Origin: Rhodobacteraceae bacterium IMCC1335
GTDB lineage: Bacteria; Pseudomonadota; Alphaproteobacteria; Rhodobacterales; Rhodobacteraceae
DNA: 64,000 nt
Assembly (NCBI GenBank): GCA_039640495.1
Contig: CP046864.1
Location: 434,001-498,000 of the forward strand
Direction of reading: 5' to 3'
Numbering within the stretch: the first letter of the stretch is position 1; each line of letters starts with the position of its first letter. The notes beneath the pieces are model-generated. The model did not search any database. It was not told where the DNA came from and worked only from the letters and a program-made list of their open reading frames with translations. This document shows, in pieces, positions 8,860 through 16,796 of the stretch. A program made the position numbers and the translations under genes.

Positions 8860-9843
8860 CTACTGTACGTCGAGTACCAGATCCTCCCAGGCTGAGACGA
8901 GAGCCTTGCGGTTCTCAGCTGCCCAAGCACCGTCGTAACCAACAGATGGAAGTTCACTTATCGCCTGAAGTGCAGGGTTTGATGCCACATCAGCGCGTAC
9001 TGGCCGGCGGCCTTGTTCTGCCACAACAGTCTGCGCCTCTTTGGTCAACATGAAATCTAAAAAGGCTTTGCCGTTATCTGCGTTTGGTGCACCTGCAATC
9101 AAGGTCATAGCGTCAGGGACAATTGCTGTCCCTTCGGATGGGTAGACAATCTGGACTGGACCACCACCTTCAACATAGCGCAATGCTGCATCCTCAAGGG
9201 TCACACCAATAGCGAGCTCACCATCATTGACAAAACGTGGAACAGCACCGGAGCTGTCTGAAAGTACAAAGTTAGACAAAAGTCCTTTATAGACCTTCCA
9301 ACCAGCCTCTTCCGTATCGTATGCCTGCAACACGGTTGCCAATTGAATATAGGAAGAACCCGAAGCATTCGCTTTTGCAGAAGAGACTACGTCATCATAT
9401 TTAGGATCCGCCAATTCTGACCAGCTTTTGGGAATTGGCAGACCGTTGAGCTTATTTTCGTTTACTATAAACGCCATAACAACTGCTGTGAACGGGCTCC
9501 AAAGTTCGCTTGGCTTCATTCCCTCGGCAAGTGCATCGGTGCCAGCAGCTTCATAAGCTTCAAAAAGAGCCGGGTTAAAATCTATGACAGTGCCATCAAC
9601 GCTCCAGAGAACGTCCGCCACAGGATTATCAGCTTCTGCAGTCAACCTGTTAAGAAGATCACCAGACCCAGCTTTGATAATTTCGACTGTCGTGCCCGTT
9701 TGTGCTTCAAACATCGGTACAAGCGAATCAATAAAGTTCTGTGGAACGGCTGTATAGACCGTCACAGTCCCATCTGCATTGGCAGTAGTTGACAACGCCG
9801 CCATGCAGGATGTCACCACAGTAGCCATCAATAATTTCTTCAT
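8860..9843 (-). CDS. Periplasmic substrate-binding protein, FutA/AfuA-like
   Basis: A 327-residue binding protein with a Sec signal peptide ending near STTANA/DGT. The mature start (VTVYTAVPQNFIDSLVPMFEAQTG) is typical of the Fe(3+)-type SBP family, which also contains the sugar-phosphate binder AfuA and aminoethylphosphonate binders. I chose the ATG at 9843 because GGAGG lies 5 bases upstream; the ATG at 9855 would bury that ribosome site inside the gene. It is the first gene of the leftward operon. The AT-rich promoter region 9844-10024 separates it from a divergent ROK regulator. Ligand identity is unproven; sugar phosphate is the context-based guess. Confidence 0.88.
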   Translation of the reverse strand: MKKLLMATVVTSCMAALSTTANADGTVTVYTAVPQNFIDSLVPMFEAQTGTTVEIIKAGSGDLLNRLTAEADNPVADVLWSVDGTVIDFNPALFEAYEAAGTDALAEGMKPSELWSPFTAVVMAFIVNENKLNGLPIPKSWSELADPKYDDVVSSAKANASGSSYIQLATVLQAYDTEEAGWKVYKGLLSNFVLSDSSGAVPRFVNDGELAIGVTLEDAALRYVEGGGPVQIVYPSEGTAIVPDAMTLIAGAPNADNGKAFLDFMLTKEAQTVVAEQGRRPVRADVASNPALQAISELPSVGYDGAWAAENRKALVSAWEDLVLDVQ

Positions 9844-9902
9844 CTTTTCCTCCATTTAAGGTGAATATAACACCTTTTTTCTGTTGTAAAAAATTTGCTA
9901 AA

Positions 9903-9958
9903 CTACAATTATTATATTGCATTATACAAATAAATTCCAAACCCTCATGAGTTGTCAA
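9903..9958 (-). promoter_or_regulatory. Candidate promoter of the amino-sugar operon
   Basis: On the minus strand this AT-rich divergent intergenic region carries TTGACA (bases 9958-9953) and two TATAAT hexamers (9926-9921 and 9916-9911). TTGGAA lies 18 bases before the second TATAAT. TTGTA/TACAA arms flank this region and could be part of an operator for the divergent ROK regulator. Which hexamer pair is used cannot be decided by eye. Confidence 0.35.
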
Positions 9959-10024
9959 GGAAAAACTAGACTACTAATTTTCAGATGGGACTGATAACTC
10001 ATTAAGAATGGTAAAGCAGTTAAT

Positions 10025-11167
10025 ATGGCAAACAATTTAAATTTAGGATATAATTCTAGACGTATTATGGCGTCTATTCGCGCATCAGGCTCCCAATCGC
10101 GGGCTGATCTCGCTCGCAGTCTTGGCGTAAATCCAGCGACAGTGACGAGGTTGACTACCGCAATGGTGGGTGATGGACTCCTTACCGAGAAGGTTGACCC
10201 AAGACGCCAAGGACTTAAGGGCTATCCTGCAAAAATTCTCAAGATAGAACCTACAGGCTTGTACTCAGCTGGCGTCTACTTGGATCCTGATCGGATCCGG
10301 ACGTGTGTTATCAATGCAGCAGGGGAAATAATGGCGAATGATGAACTTGCGCTGCCTGATCGGTCTTTTCAATCAGTCATGTCAGCAGCAGCAAAAAGCG
10401 TCAAAGAACAAATCAACGATCTTGGACTTGACCAAAACCGTGTTGCAGGTTGCGGAGTAAGCTATCCCGGCCAATACACAGAAGACTCTTTAAGAGTTCA
10501 ACGTATCCCGCAATTTAAAGATTGGCCTAATGTCAGCATTGAACAAGATCTCCTCAAACCCTATTTCGGAATGCCGGTCAAACACGCGAACGACGCTAAA
10601 ACGGCCTGCCTAGCGGAACTCTATCATGGTGTTTGCACTGATGTTGAAGACTTTTGCTACATCTGGCTCTCATATGGTATTGGTGGCGGCGCCGTCATTG
10701 GTGGAAACCTGTACCTGGGGCGCGTAAAGGGCGCAGGAGAATGGGGCGGCCTCTTTCCAAAATCCAACTCTCGCCCATCTGGTCAAGATTTGTTTGATAC
10801 TCTGAAAGAGGCCTGTGTGCCGATTGGCAAGCTGAACGATATCGGACTGGAACATCTAAAAATGCCAATCGTTCATTCTTGGCGCGAGCGCGCCGCAAAG
10901 CAGATCCAATGGCTGTGCCTTGTTATTGCGAGAACATTTGATCCCAAAACCATAGTAATCGGTGGAACGCTTCATCCACAAATTCTGGATGGGCTTGTTG
11001 CACATATGGTACAGGTGAGTTTACTTGGTGACGACTATCAACACTCCATTCCAAATATAGTCCGTGCATCAAGGGATGACTTGCCAGAGCTTGGCGCTGC
11101 CGCGTTGCCCATACATGATGTCACCAATCCAACAGCATATGCAGGAAAAGCAAACAAGGGATGGTAA
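10025..11167 (+). CDS. ROK-family transcriptional regulator (NagC/Mlc-like)
   Basis: A 380-residue protein with an N-terminal winged helix-turn-helix (residues about 10-65, RADLARSLGVNPATVTRLTTAMV) followed by a ROK sugar-sensing domain (LSYGIGGGAVIGG near 218). It is divergent from the importer operon, so it is the likely local regulator sensing a pathway sugar or sugar phosphate. The usual ROK zinc site (CxCGxxGCxE) is missing: after GAGEWGGLFPKSN the sequence goes directly on without cysteines. A lost zinc site occurs in some sensor-type ROK proteins and could alter ligand binding. Fold and role are well supported; the ligand is not known. Confidence 0.85.
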   Translation: MANNLNLGYNSRRIMASIRASGSQSRADLARSLGVNPATVTRLTTAMVGDGLLTEKVDPRRQGLKGYPAKILKIEPTGLYSAGVYLDPDRIRTCVINAAGEIMANDELALPDRSFQSVMSAAAKSVKEQINDLGLDQNRVAGCGVSYPGQYTEDSLRVQRIPQFKDWPNVSIEQDLLKPYFGMPVKHANDAKTACLAELYHGVCTDVEDFCYIWLSYGIGGGAVIGGNLYLGRVKGAGEWGGLFPKSNSRPSGQDLFDTLKEACVPIGKLNDIGLEHLKMPIVHSWRERAAKQIQWLCLVIARTFDPKTIVIGGTLHPQILDGLVAHMVQVSLLGDDYQHSIPNIVRASRDDLPELGAAALPIHDVTNPTAYAGKANKGW

Positions 11168-11672
11168 AAGTCCCAAGATACAGACTTTTCATACGGCCCT
11201 TTGTCGTGAGAACGCCGGTGCAATAATCCCCCACTGAAACGGCCAGATTGTCTGGTTGGCCGGGCTCTGTCAGAATAATCCAAGTTGTTCAGAATAGACT
11301 GTAAACTTAGCTATCTATCTATGCCTCGTTTCACAATCACTTCAACTCACAAAGGTCACTCTCAAAACGCAGTACTTTCAAGCTAAACCGTGACGCTGCT
11401 CTTCTGTGGTTGCCGCCCGTAATGCAAGAAGTTTTCTACCTTTCTAGCGCGTGATCGAGTGCGGTCTTCTGTAAGGCCTTGAGATGTGGGCTTTTCAAAA
11501 GCCGCAGGCCGGTATGGTGATCTGCGGATCGGGTCCAAATCTTACCGTCGTGCTTGTTGCACTGAGAGCAGCCCTGGTTTTCCCACTCCGGATCTGTTCG
11601 ATCGTTTTGCCCATTCAGGTCGTCGTCTTCTCACACCCCCTTGGCACCGCCGCTAGCGTCTAGACATACATA
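11168..11672. other. Gene-free stretch with repeat debris
   Basis: No convincing gene is visible. Bases 11262-11284 match the terminal sequence of the IS6-like elements seen elsewhere in this window (CTGTCAGAATAA core). Bases about 11339-11392 resemble 51268-51325 (shared AACGCAGTACTTTCAAGCT). The remainder is presumably the right flank of the IS110 element whose transposase starts the next entry. Confidence 0.4.
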
Positions 11673-12701
11673 TCATGCCACAACTGCCAGCGCCGGATCC
11701 CTGTAATTCTCGTTCTTCGTCAGCATCGCCCAGATCTGTCGGGCCATCTTGTTGGCCAACGCTATGGCGACCAGCATTTTGGGCTTGCGTGCCAACATCC
11801 GCGACAGCCAGCTGCCTGCCGGAATCGTTCGTCGTCCAAGCCAGGTCAATCGCGACATTGCCCCAATGATCAGAAGGCGTCGGATATCTGCCTGGCCTGC
11901 CTTGGTCATCCGCCCTAAACGCTCCTTGCCGCCAGAGGAATGCTGCTTGGGGACGAGCCCCAGCCAAGCTGCAAAGTCACGACCGGTTTTGAACTGCGCC
12001 ATGTCGGGGCCGAACGCTTCCACCGCGACGGCCGTGAGCGGTCCAACACCAGGCATGGTCTGAAGCCGGCGCGCCTTGTCTGACTGCGCGGCTAATGTTT
12101 TCAGTTTCGCGGTACGCTCGATGATACGTGCTGTTTTCTCTGCAATCTGCGCCAGTAGGTCCTTGCACTCCTCTCGAATGAGCATTGGCAGGCCAGAGAT
12201 CTCGTCCTCAATAAGCGCTGTCATGCGATTGAGGTGACGTATCCCAGCAGGAAAAACATGGCCGTGCTCATACAAAAGTGCGCGCAGCGCGTTCACATCA
12301 GCGGTCCGCTGATGCACCAGGCGTTCCCGGCCGCGGAACACCGCTGCGCGAGATTGCTGCTCGATGGTCTTGGGTTCAACAAAACGCATCTCGGGCTGGC
12401 GTGCCGCGATCACGATCGCCTCGGCGTCGGCCGCATCATTTTTCTGGCGCTTCACAAACGGGCGTACATATTGCGGTGCGATCAGCCTCACCTCGTGGTC
12501 AAGCGCTTCCATTTCACGCGCCCAATAGTGAGCGCTCCCACAGGCTTCAAAGATGACCAAGCTTGGCTCTTGCAGCGCCATAAACGCACTGAATTGCTTT
12601 CGGCTCAGTTTCTTTCGGTAGAGCACTTCGCCTGTTTGCGAAGCTCCGTGAACCTGGAAAACATTCTTTGCCAGATCGACCCCAATCATCATATTCTGCA
12701 T
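11673..12701 (-). CDS. IS110-family transposase
   Basis: A 342-residue, apparently intact transposase. The N-terminal RuvC-like DEDD domain begins MIGVDLAKNVFQVHG and includes KNDAADAEAI near residue 90. The C-terminal Transposase_20 domain has the helix-hairpin-helix stretch LQTMPGVGPLTA and FAAWLGLVPKQHSSGGKERLG. The conserved serine region follows in RRLLIIGAMSRL. IS110 elements have no long inverted repeats and use a structured non-coding bridge RNA beside the transposase, so the ends cannot be drawn from repeats. The gene is oriented leftward between the regulator and IS6/IS3 debris. Confidence 0.93.
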   Translation of the reverse strand: MQNMMIGVDLAKNVFQVHGASQTGEVLYRKKLSRKQFSAFMALQEPSLVIFEACGSAHYWAREMEALDHEVRLIAPQYVRPFVKRQKNDAADAEAIVIAARQPEMRFVEPKTIEQQSRAAVFRGRERLVHQRTADVNALRALLYEHGHVFPAGIRHLNRMTALIEDEISGLPMLIREECKDLLAQIAEKTARIIERTAKLKTLAAQSDKARRLQTMPGVGPLTAVAVEAFGPDMAQFKTGRDFAAWLGLVPKQHSSGGKERLGRMTKAGQADIRRLLIIGAMSRLTWLGRRTIPAGSWLSRMLARKPKMLVAIALANKMARQIWAMLTKNENYRDPALAVVA

Positions 12702-12844
12702 CTTGCCGTCCTCCTCTTCGTGTGGCGTTCAACACCACAATATTGGCACATTGCGATGCCGTCTGGGGAGGGCGGCAACCATCCCATCTCACCGAGTGGC
12801 GTTCCTTACTGATCTCATAGAAAAGGGTCGACAATCCAATACTG
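12702..12844 (-). ncRNA. Possible IS110 left-end region that would encode a bridge RNA
   Basis: This is the non-coding stretch immediately upstream of the IS110 transposase start, about 140 bases before IS6 debris begins. In IS110-group elements the bridge RNA comes from the left end, upstream of the transposase. I see G-rich and C-rich segments (GGGGAGGGCGGCAACC) able to pair, but I have not established a fold or the element boundary. Confidence 0.25.
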
Positions 12845-12873
12845 ATGCTTGGGCTACTTTGTCTGACAGCACC
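12845..12873. mobile_element. IS6-like terminal remnant
   Basis: The sequence ending TCTGACAGCACC, preceded by GCTTGGGCTACTTTG, matches the end of the IS6-like copy at 34391-34417 (GCTTGGGCTCGTTATTCTGACAGCACC). No transposase remains attached. It directly abuts the stop codon of the TauD fragment. Confidence 0.5.
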
Positions 12874-13078
12874 TCAAAAAGGCTTGTCACCTTTGAGCGT
12901 AATCCGATTCCCGGAGCGAGTTTGCGGAAAGTAGTCCCACATTGCGATATGTTGCACGCAACGGTTGTCCCAGAAAGCGACCGAGTTTTTCTTCCATCTG
13001 AAACGCGCCTGAAACTGAGGTTGGTTGCAATGCTCAAAGAGCAGCTTAAGGACTGCGTCGCCTTCGCCTGTAGGTAGA
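12874..13078 (-). pseudogene. TauD/TfdA-family dioxygenase, C-terminal fragment
   Basis: An ATG-less open frame of about 68 codons, cut at its 5' side by the IS3 element. It ends in a very recognisable Fe(II)/2-oxoglutarate dioxygenase C-terminus: LFEHCNQPQFQARFRWKKNSV region, then AFWDNRCVQHIAMWDYFPQTR and RITLKGDKPF. This includes the distal iron-ligand His of the WDNRxxQH motif and the Arg that binds 2-oxoglutarate. Family members oxidise taurine, alkyl sulfates or similar. It is only a tail, so not functional. The IS6 end at its stop and the IS3 at its 5' side show that the rest was deleted. Confidence 0.75.
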
Positions 13079-13089
13079 TGTCTAGCCCC

Positions 13090-13956
13090 CTAAATTCGTC
13101 CATTGATTTTTGGTTTCTCTAATAAGGTTTCTGGTACGGGTGGGCGCATGTTCAATGCATGATGAGGTCTGATCTGGTTGTATTGCCTGAGCCAAACATT
13201 GATAGCGACCTGGGCTTGCCGTGTGGTGTGAAACCATTCGGCGTTGAGCACTTCTTTTCGCAAGGTGCCGTTAAAGCGTTCGTTGTATCCATTTTCCCAA
13301 GGGCTGCCCGGATAGATTTGCATTGGTTTGATCCCAACCTTCTTCAGCCAGTCCTGCAGATGCGTGGCAATGAACTCGGGTCCGTTGTCAGAGCGAATAA
13401 ACTCTGGCTTACCATGTTTGATCAGCAGCGGGTGCAGTGTCTCCAAAACGTCGTTCGCATTCATTTTGGGTCTCACTGCCACGCAGAGCGCTTCACGGGT
13501 ATATTCATCTAGAACCGTGAGCATTTTATAGCTGCGCCCATTGCTAAGCTTATCGTGCACAAAGTCGATCGCCCAAATATGGTTGGGGTGTGTGGGCCGC
13601 AGCCTGATGATGGAGCTGTCTTTATGATAAAGCCGTTTGCGCTTGTTGTGCCGGCGCGGCAGCTGCAAACCTTCTTCAATCCATAAGCGCTCGATCCTCT
13701 TGTGGTTAACACGCCAGCCTTCCATGCGCAGCAGAGCTGTGACTTTCCTATAACCATACCACCCATATTGCTTGGCCAGCCGGATCATCGCCAAGCGAAG
13801 TTCGTTGTCATCTGTGGGTTGGGCTTGATAGCGCAGACTTGAGCGGGCTACATCCAGAACAGCGCAAGCACGCCGCTCAGAAATATCCAGCTTTTGACGC
13901 GTATGAATGACAGCCTGACGAAGCTGAGCCCGCGTCAGGCCCGCGGCTTTAGATGA
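13090..13956 (-). CDS. IS3-family transposase OrfB (DDE catalytic subunit)
   Basis: The frame is open from just after a TGA at 13959 down to the stop at 13090. The first internal ATG is at 13794, but the homologous stretch starts well before it (TRQKLDISERRACAVLDVARSSLRYQ), so expression presumably needs -1 frameshifting from orfA. The HTH_21 region is followed by the rve integrase core with HIWAIDFVHD (first Asp), RSDNGPEF (second Asp) and ENGYNERFNGTLRKEVLN (Glu). Product length of about 285 residues is normal for IS3 OrfB. Three catalytic acids are present, so it may be active. Confidence 0.85.
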   Translation of the reverse strand, partial: SSKAAGLTRAQLRQAVIHTRQKLDISERRACAVLDVARSSLRYQAQPTDDNELRLAMIRLAKQYGWYGYRKVTALLRMEGWRVNHKRIERLWIEEGLQLPRRHNKRKRLYHKDSSIIRLRPTHPNHIWAIDFVHDKLSNGRSYKMLTVLDEYTREALCVAVRPKMNANDVLETLHPLLIKHGKPEFIRSDNGPEFIATHLQDWLKKVGIKPMQIYPGSPWENGYNERFNGTLRKEVLNAEWFHTTRQAQVAINVWLRQYNQIRPHHALNMRPPVPETLLEKPKINGRI

Positions 13957-14222
13957 TCAAGGCTCTCCTTGAGGATCAATTTGTCTAACTGCAAGTCAGC
14001 GACGATTTTCTTCAAGCGCTCGTTTTCTTTCTTGAGCGATTTCATCTCAGAAACCTGTGAACGAGAAAGACCTCCAAACTTCTTACGCCAGTAATAATAA
14101 CTCTTATCTGAAATCCCAGCTTTGCGACACGCACTCACAACGTCCAAACCATCATGTAAATGAACATCAATCTCGCGTAACAACTTCAATACATCTTCAT
14201 CAGAATATCGCTTCCGAGCCAT
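13935..14222 (-). CDS. IS3-family transposase OrfA
   Basis: A 95-residue helix-turn-helix protein: [19 protein letters not shown], then [24 protein letters not shown], then a C-terminal leucine-rich coiled coil ([20 protein letters not shown]). The coil mediates OrfA/OrfAB oligomerisation in IS3 elements. Its stop at 13935 lies inside the open orfB frame, giving the -1 overlap used for programmed frameshifting. The frameshift window is short, between 13956 and 13935. Confidence 0.85.
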   Translation of the reverse strand: MARKRYSDEDVLKLLREIDVHLHDGLDVVSACRKAGISDKSYYYWRKKFGGLSRSQVSEMKSLKKENERLKKIVADLQLDKLILKESLDHLKPRA

Positions 14223-14277
14223 GTTTCCTTACTCCCTTTGCCAAAATATACTGGCACAGTTCTAGGGGGCTAAGACA

Positions 14278-14602
14278 CGTGGTCGAACATGTCTCCGATC
14301 GGATTGCAGTAATGTATCTTGGGCAGATTGTAGAAATTGCGCGAGCCTCTGATCTTTTGGAAAACCCCCTACACCCCTATACACAGGCTTTGCTAAGCGA
14401 AGTTCCCACACTGGACCAAACCTTGTCCGAGGAACATGCACTAGAAGGAGAATTGCCTTCGCCCTTGTCGCCCCCGTCAGGCTGTAGGTTCCATCCTAGA
14501 TGCCCCATCGCTATGGAAGAATGCCGGTCACTGGCACCGCGACTGGAGTCCCAGGGATCAGGTCATCGGGTCAGCTGCCTCGCTATCTGGAAGGAAATTT
14601 GA
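14278..14602 (+). pseudogene. Oligopeptide/dipeptide ABC ATPase (OppF/DppF-like), C-terminal fragment
   Basis: An open frame of about 108 codons starting directly at the IS3 right end, with no start codon of its own. It encodes the end of an OppF/DppF-type ATPase: [21 protein letters not shown] follows the H-loop region. Then come [13 protein letters not shown] and the oligo_HPY cluster [19 protein letters not shown], with conserved Cys and His. The Walker motifs are missing, so it is dead. It marks a peptide- or nickel-type importer operon deleted at this IS3. Confidence 0.82.
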
Positions 14603-14718
14603 GCGATAGTTTTGCCGAATGTCTCCAACGGCAATCCCTTTGACGATCCAGCGGGACAATCAAATTTGACTCAGATCTGAATTCGGCCACGGAAAAGCCC
14701 GCTCTACACAGATCGCGG

Positions 14719-14952
14719 GGCACTGTCAGAGTAAACTTGCTTGAAGCGGGCAGGGCTAATTTGTAACCATGCCGAATGACAAAACGTTCCCCATTTCGCT
14801 ACTTTAAAACCAGCCCTGAAGTCATCCGACTTGCAGTAATGATGTACGTTCGATTTCCGCTTTCTCTTCGTAATGTGGAGGACCTTCTTCATGAACGGTG
14901 CGTTGGCGTAAGTCATGTAACGGTTCGGTTTTGGTGGAGTTACCAAAAATAA
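14719..14952 (+). pseudogene. IS6-family element, left end with N-terminal transposase fragment
   Basis: The element end GGCACTGTCAGAG starts at 14719. A transposase frame opens at ATG 14776 with the typical IS6/IS26 N-terminus (FRYFKTSPEVIRLAVMMYVRF, then PLSLRNVEDLLHER). It continues to VTVRFWW and stops at 14952 after about 58 codons. The DDE core is absent. Related fragments occur at 30790-30907 and 34154-34417. Confidence 0.75.
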
Positions 14953-14982
14953 AGGCTTCCCGTGGGAGAAAGGAAAGCCTTA
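14944..14982 (-). terminator. Terminator-like hairpin reading leftward
   Basis: On the minus strand AAGGCTTTCC pairs with GGGAAGCCTT across a 10-base loop and is followed by TATTTTTGG. It has the shape of a factor-independent terminator, but no gene ends into it. It may belong to a lost neighbour. Confidence 0.4.
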
Positions 14983-15401
14983 GGTCGATTGCTGCTCGTT
15001 TCGACGGTGTTTTTGCCCGCCTTGTGCTATGAAAGCGATACTTTCCGAATGTTGGCAATAAATTTAATTCTGCGTTCGGTAATAAGCAATTATTTGCCTT
15101 TCGAAAAAAAATCTTAAACTCGTAATCTACTGCACATCTTGCCTTCATTTTTGCATAATTTGATCATCAGTTCCGCATTTAGGCACGATCAGATAAAACC
15201 ACTTGAAGCGGGCAGGGCGGCTTTATAGGTAGTTATCGCAACATGATTTGCTGGACGCCATACAGATTTTGAGGCAGATTGTGCGTGTTGAACAGGGAGA
15301 TTCTGCACTCCGTGTGGTAGAGTTTAGCGCATTTATTAGCACATCATGATAATGATGTTGTAAGCATATGTTTTTATGTGTTTAAATTATGACGCATTAC
15401 A
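14983..15401. other. AT-rich gene-free stretch with a further IS6 end remnant
   Basis: No gene is recognised. Bases about 15188-15235 (AACCACTTGAAGCGGGCAGG) repeat the subterminal sequence of the IS6-like copy at 14719. Bases about 15280-15350 resemble 51915-51985 upstream of the second tRNA 3'-end copy (shared TAGTTTAGCGCA/TTTAGCACA segments), so they belong to the island end. Confidence 0.4.
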
Positions 15402-15445
15402 TCATAATCCGCGTGTCGGGGGTTCAAGTCCCTCCTCCGCTACCA
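15402..15445 (+). repeat. tRNA(CAT) 3'-half copy, attachment-site-like
   Basis: A 44-base piece running from the anticodon loop (CATAA) through TCCGC, the variable loop GTGTC, a T-arm GGGGG-TTCAAGT-CCCTC and acceptor strand CTCCGCT to ACCA. It is the 3' half of a CAT-anticodon tRNA (Met or Ile2). There is no 5' half upstream, so it is not a tRNA gene. It is the kind of duplicate left when an integrative element recombines into a tRNA 3' end. An integrase follows 117 bases on. A near-identical copy is at 52039-52081. Confidence 0.75.
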
Positions 15446-15562
15446 AAAATCCCATTAAAAACAATATAATAATAGAAATGCAATGGTAATTCATAAAGTT
15501 ACACAGAGTTACACAGTATTTATGTTAAGATCATATGAGAAAACAGATTCGTGTGGGTCTCA

Positions 15563-16759
15563 ATGTCGAAGAACAAAGTTACACATCTGAAGAAATTACA
15601 GTCCGGTTTAGCGATCTATAAAACTGGTAATTCACAGTACTGGTTTGCACGGATTTTAATTCCCAAAACAAAGAAATATGTGCGGAAATCTACCAAAGAA
15701 AAATCGAGAATTACTGCGGAAGAAGTTGCATATGAAATCCTTTTAGATTTCAAAACTAATCAAGGTAAATACACCCGCCATAATTCGCTCACATCATTTA
15801 AAAATTATGCCGCCAAATTATCTGAGCACCAGAAATCAATGGTAGGGCAGGAGCGTAGTGAACGTTTCTTGATAGATGATCTTAAACTTATTGAGCGACC
15901 CGTTGATGGTTTAAATGCATTCTTTGGCAGCAAAGAAGTAACCGAAATAACAACGCCCCTAATGCGAGATTATTTTAGTCTTCTGGATCAAAATAGAGAG
16001 AAACCGCTTGCTGCAACCACTAAGAACAAACACGGTGTGGTCATTAGAAAAGTATTAAAGTTTGCAGCAGAAGCAGGCGTCATCCTGAGCATCCCTTTAA
16101 TTCCGAAGTTCTCCATCAAAGACAATCCAAGGGTCACATTCACAGAGGCAGAATATAAAAAATTTGTGCGGGGCATTAAAAGTGCAGCGGAAAGAGGCGA
16201 TGTCATTAGGGGTAATCGCTTGATGCTTGAATTTTATTATTTCTCTCTTTTGATTGTTCATTCTTATCTTCGTCCAATTAAGACAGAAGCATTTGGTCTG
16301 AAACACCACGACATTGAGATCAAAGACAACCCACCACATATTCAACTTGATGTCGATGGAAAGACCGGCAAGCGATTGAGTGCGTCCACAGAATATGGTG
16401 TGGAGTTTTACCAGAAATTAAAAGCATGCAATCCCGACTACAATTCTCCAGAGGATTACATCTTTTTGCCAAAGATGAAGAATAGAGAGACTGCGACCAG
16501 AATTGGACAGAGGTTTTTCAATCATGTGGTTGAGAAGGAAAATCTCAAGTTTGATAAGGATGGAAACCCACGCTCATTCTACTCACTGAGGCATTATGCA
16601 CTCCAGACACGCTTGAGAAAGAGTGGGGGTGCAATCAACATCTATGAGTTTGCAAAGAACGCAGGAACCTCCGTAAATCAACTCGAAAGGTTCTATCTAA
16701 AGTTCATGGAGAGAAGTCCTGCACAGATTAAAAACCTGCAAACATTCGCGTCTGAGTAA
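15563..16759 (+). CDS. Tyrosine recombinase (island integrase)
   Basis: A 398-residue phage-type integrase, apparently intact. The N-terminal arm/SAM-like domain (YWFARILIPKTKKYVRKSTKE) is followed by the catalytic domain. The catalytic residues are the first Arg in HSYLRPIKTEAFGLKHHD near residue 235, then LRHYALQTRL with the His and second Arg, and the nucleophilic Tyr in NQLERFYLKFM near 383. I prefer the ATG at 15563 over the upstream ATG at 15551 on protein length only. It directly follows the tRNA 3'-end copy, the standard position for an integrase at its attL/attR. It is AT-rich compared with the flanking metabolic genes. Confidence 0.9.
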   Translation: MSKNKVTHLKKLQSGLAIYKTGNSQYWFARILIPKTKKYVRKSTKEKSRITAEEVAYEILLDFKTNQGKYTRHNSLTSFKNYAAKLSEHQKSMVGQERSERFLIDDLKLIERPVDGLNAFFGSKEVTEITTPLMRDYFSLLDQNREKPLAATTKNKHGVVIRKVLKFAAEAGVILSIPLIPKFSIKDNPRVTFTEAEYKKFVRGIKSAAERGDVIRGNRLMLEFYYFSLLIVHSYLRPIKTEAFGLKHHDIEIKDNPPHIQLDVDGKTGKRLSASTEYGVEFYQKLKACNPDYNSPEDYIFLPKMKNRETATRIGQRFFNHVVEKENLKFDKDGNPRSFYSLRHYALQTRLRKSGGAINIYEFAKNAGTSVNQLERFYLKFMERSPAQIKNLQTFASE

Positions 16760-16796
16760 CTTTTAATTGTGACACTGTCGGAATTAGGGAGGTTAC

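Larger units (their letters stand above)
13079..14277 (-). mobile_element. IS3-family insertion sequence, complete copy
   Basis: About 1.2 kb bounded by imperfect terminal inverted repeats: TGTCTAGCCCCCTAAATTCG at the left, and the complement of TGTCTTAGCCCCCTAGAACT at the right. It carries orfA and orfB in the classic overlapping -1 arrangement. No clear target duplication is seen: the flanks are AGA on the left and CGT on the right. This suggests that a deletion followed insertion, consistent with half genes on both sides (TauD left, OppF-like right). A truncated sister copy lies at 50754-51178. Confidence 0.85.

Noticed and set aside
6034..9843. Ferric iron importer (FbpABC) as literal function
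   Set aside because: The family is shared with sugar-phosphate importers and every other gene in the operon concerns amino sugars; no iron-uptake gene is nearby.
9856..10024. Possible riboswitch between the divergent ROK regulator and the importer operon
   Set aside because: Only about 170 AT-rich bases without a strong stem; promoter and operator elements explain it better.
14822..15148. 108-codon minus-strand frame over the IS6 fragment
   Set aside because: Antisense to a recognisable IS6 transposase N-terminus and without ribosome site.
15402..15445. Functional tRNA gene
   Set aside because: Only the 3' half from the anticodon loop onward is present; bases upstream do not form D-arm or 5' acceptor.
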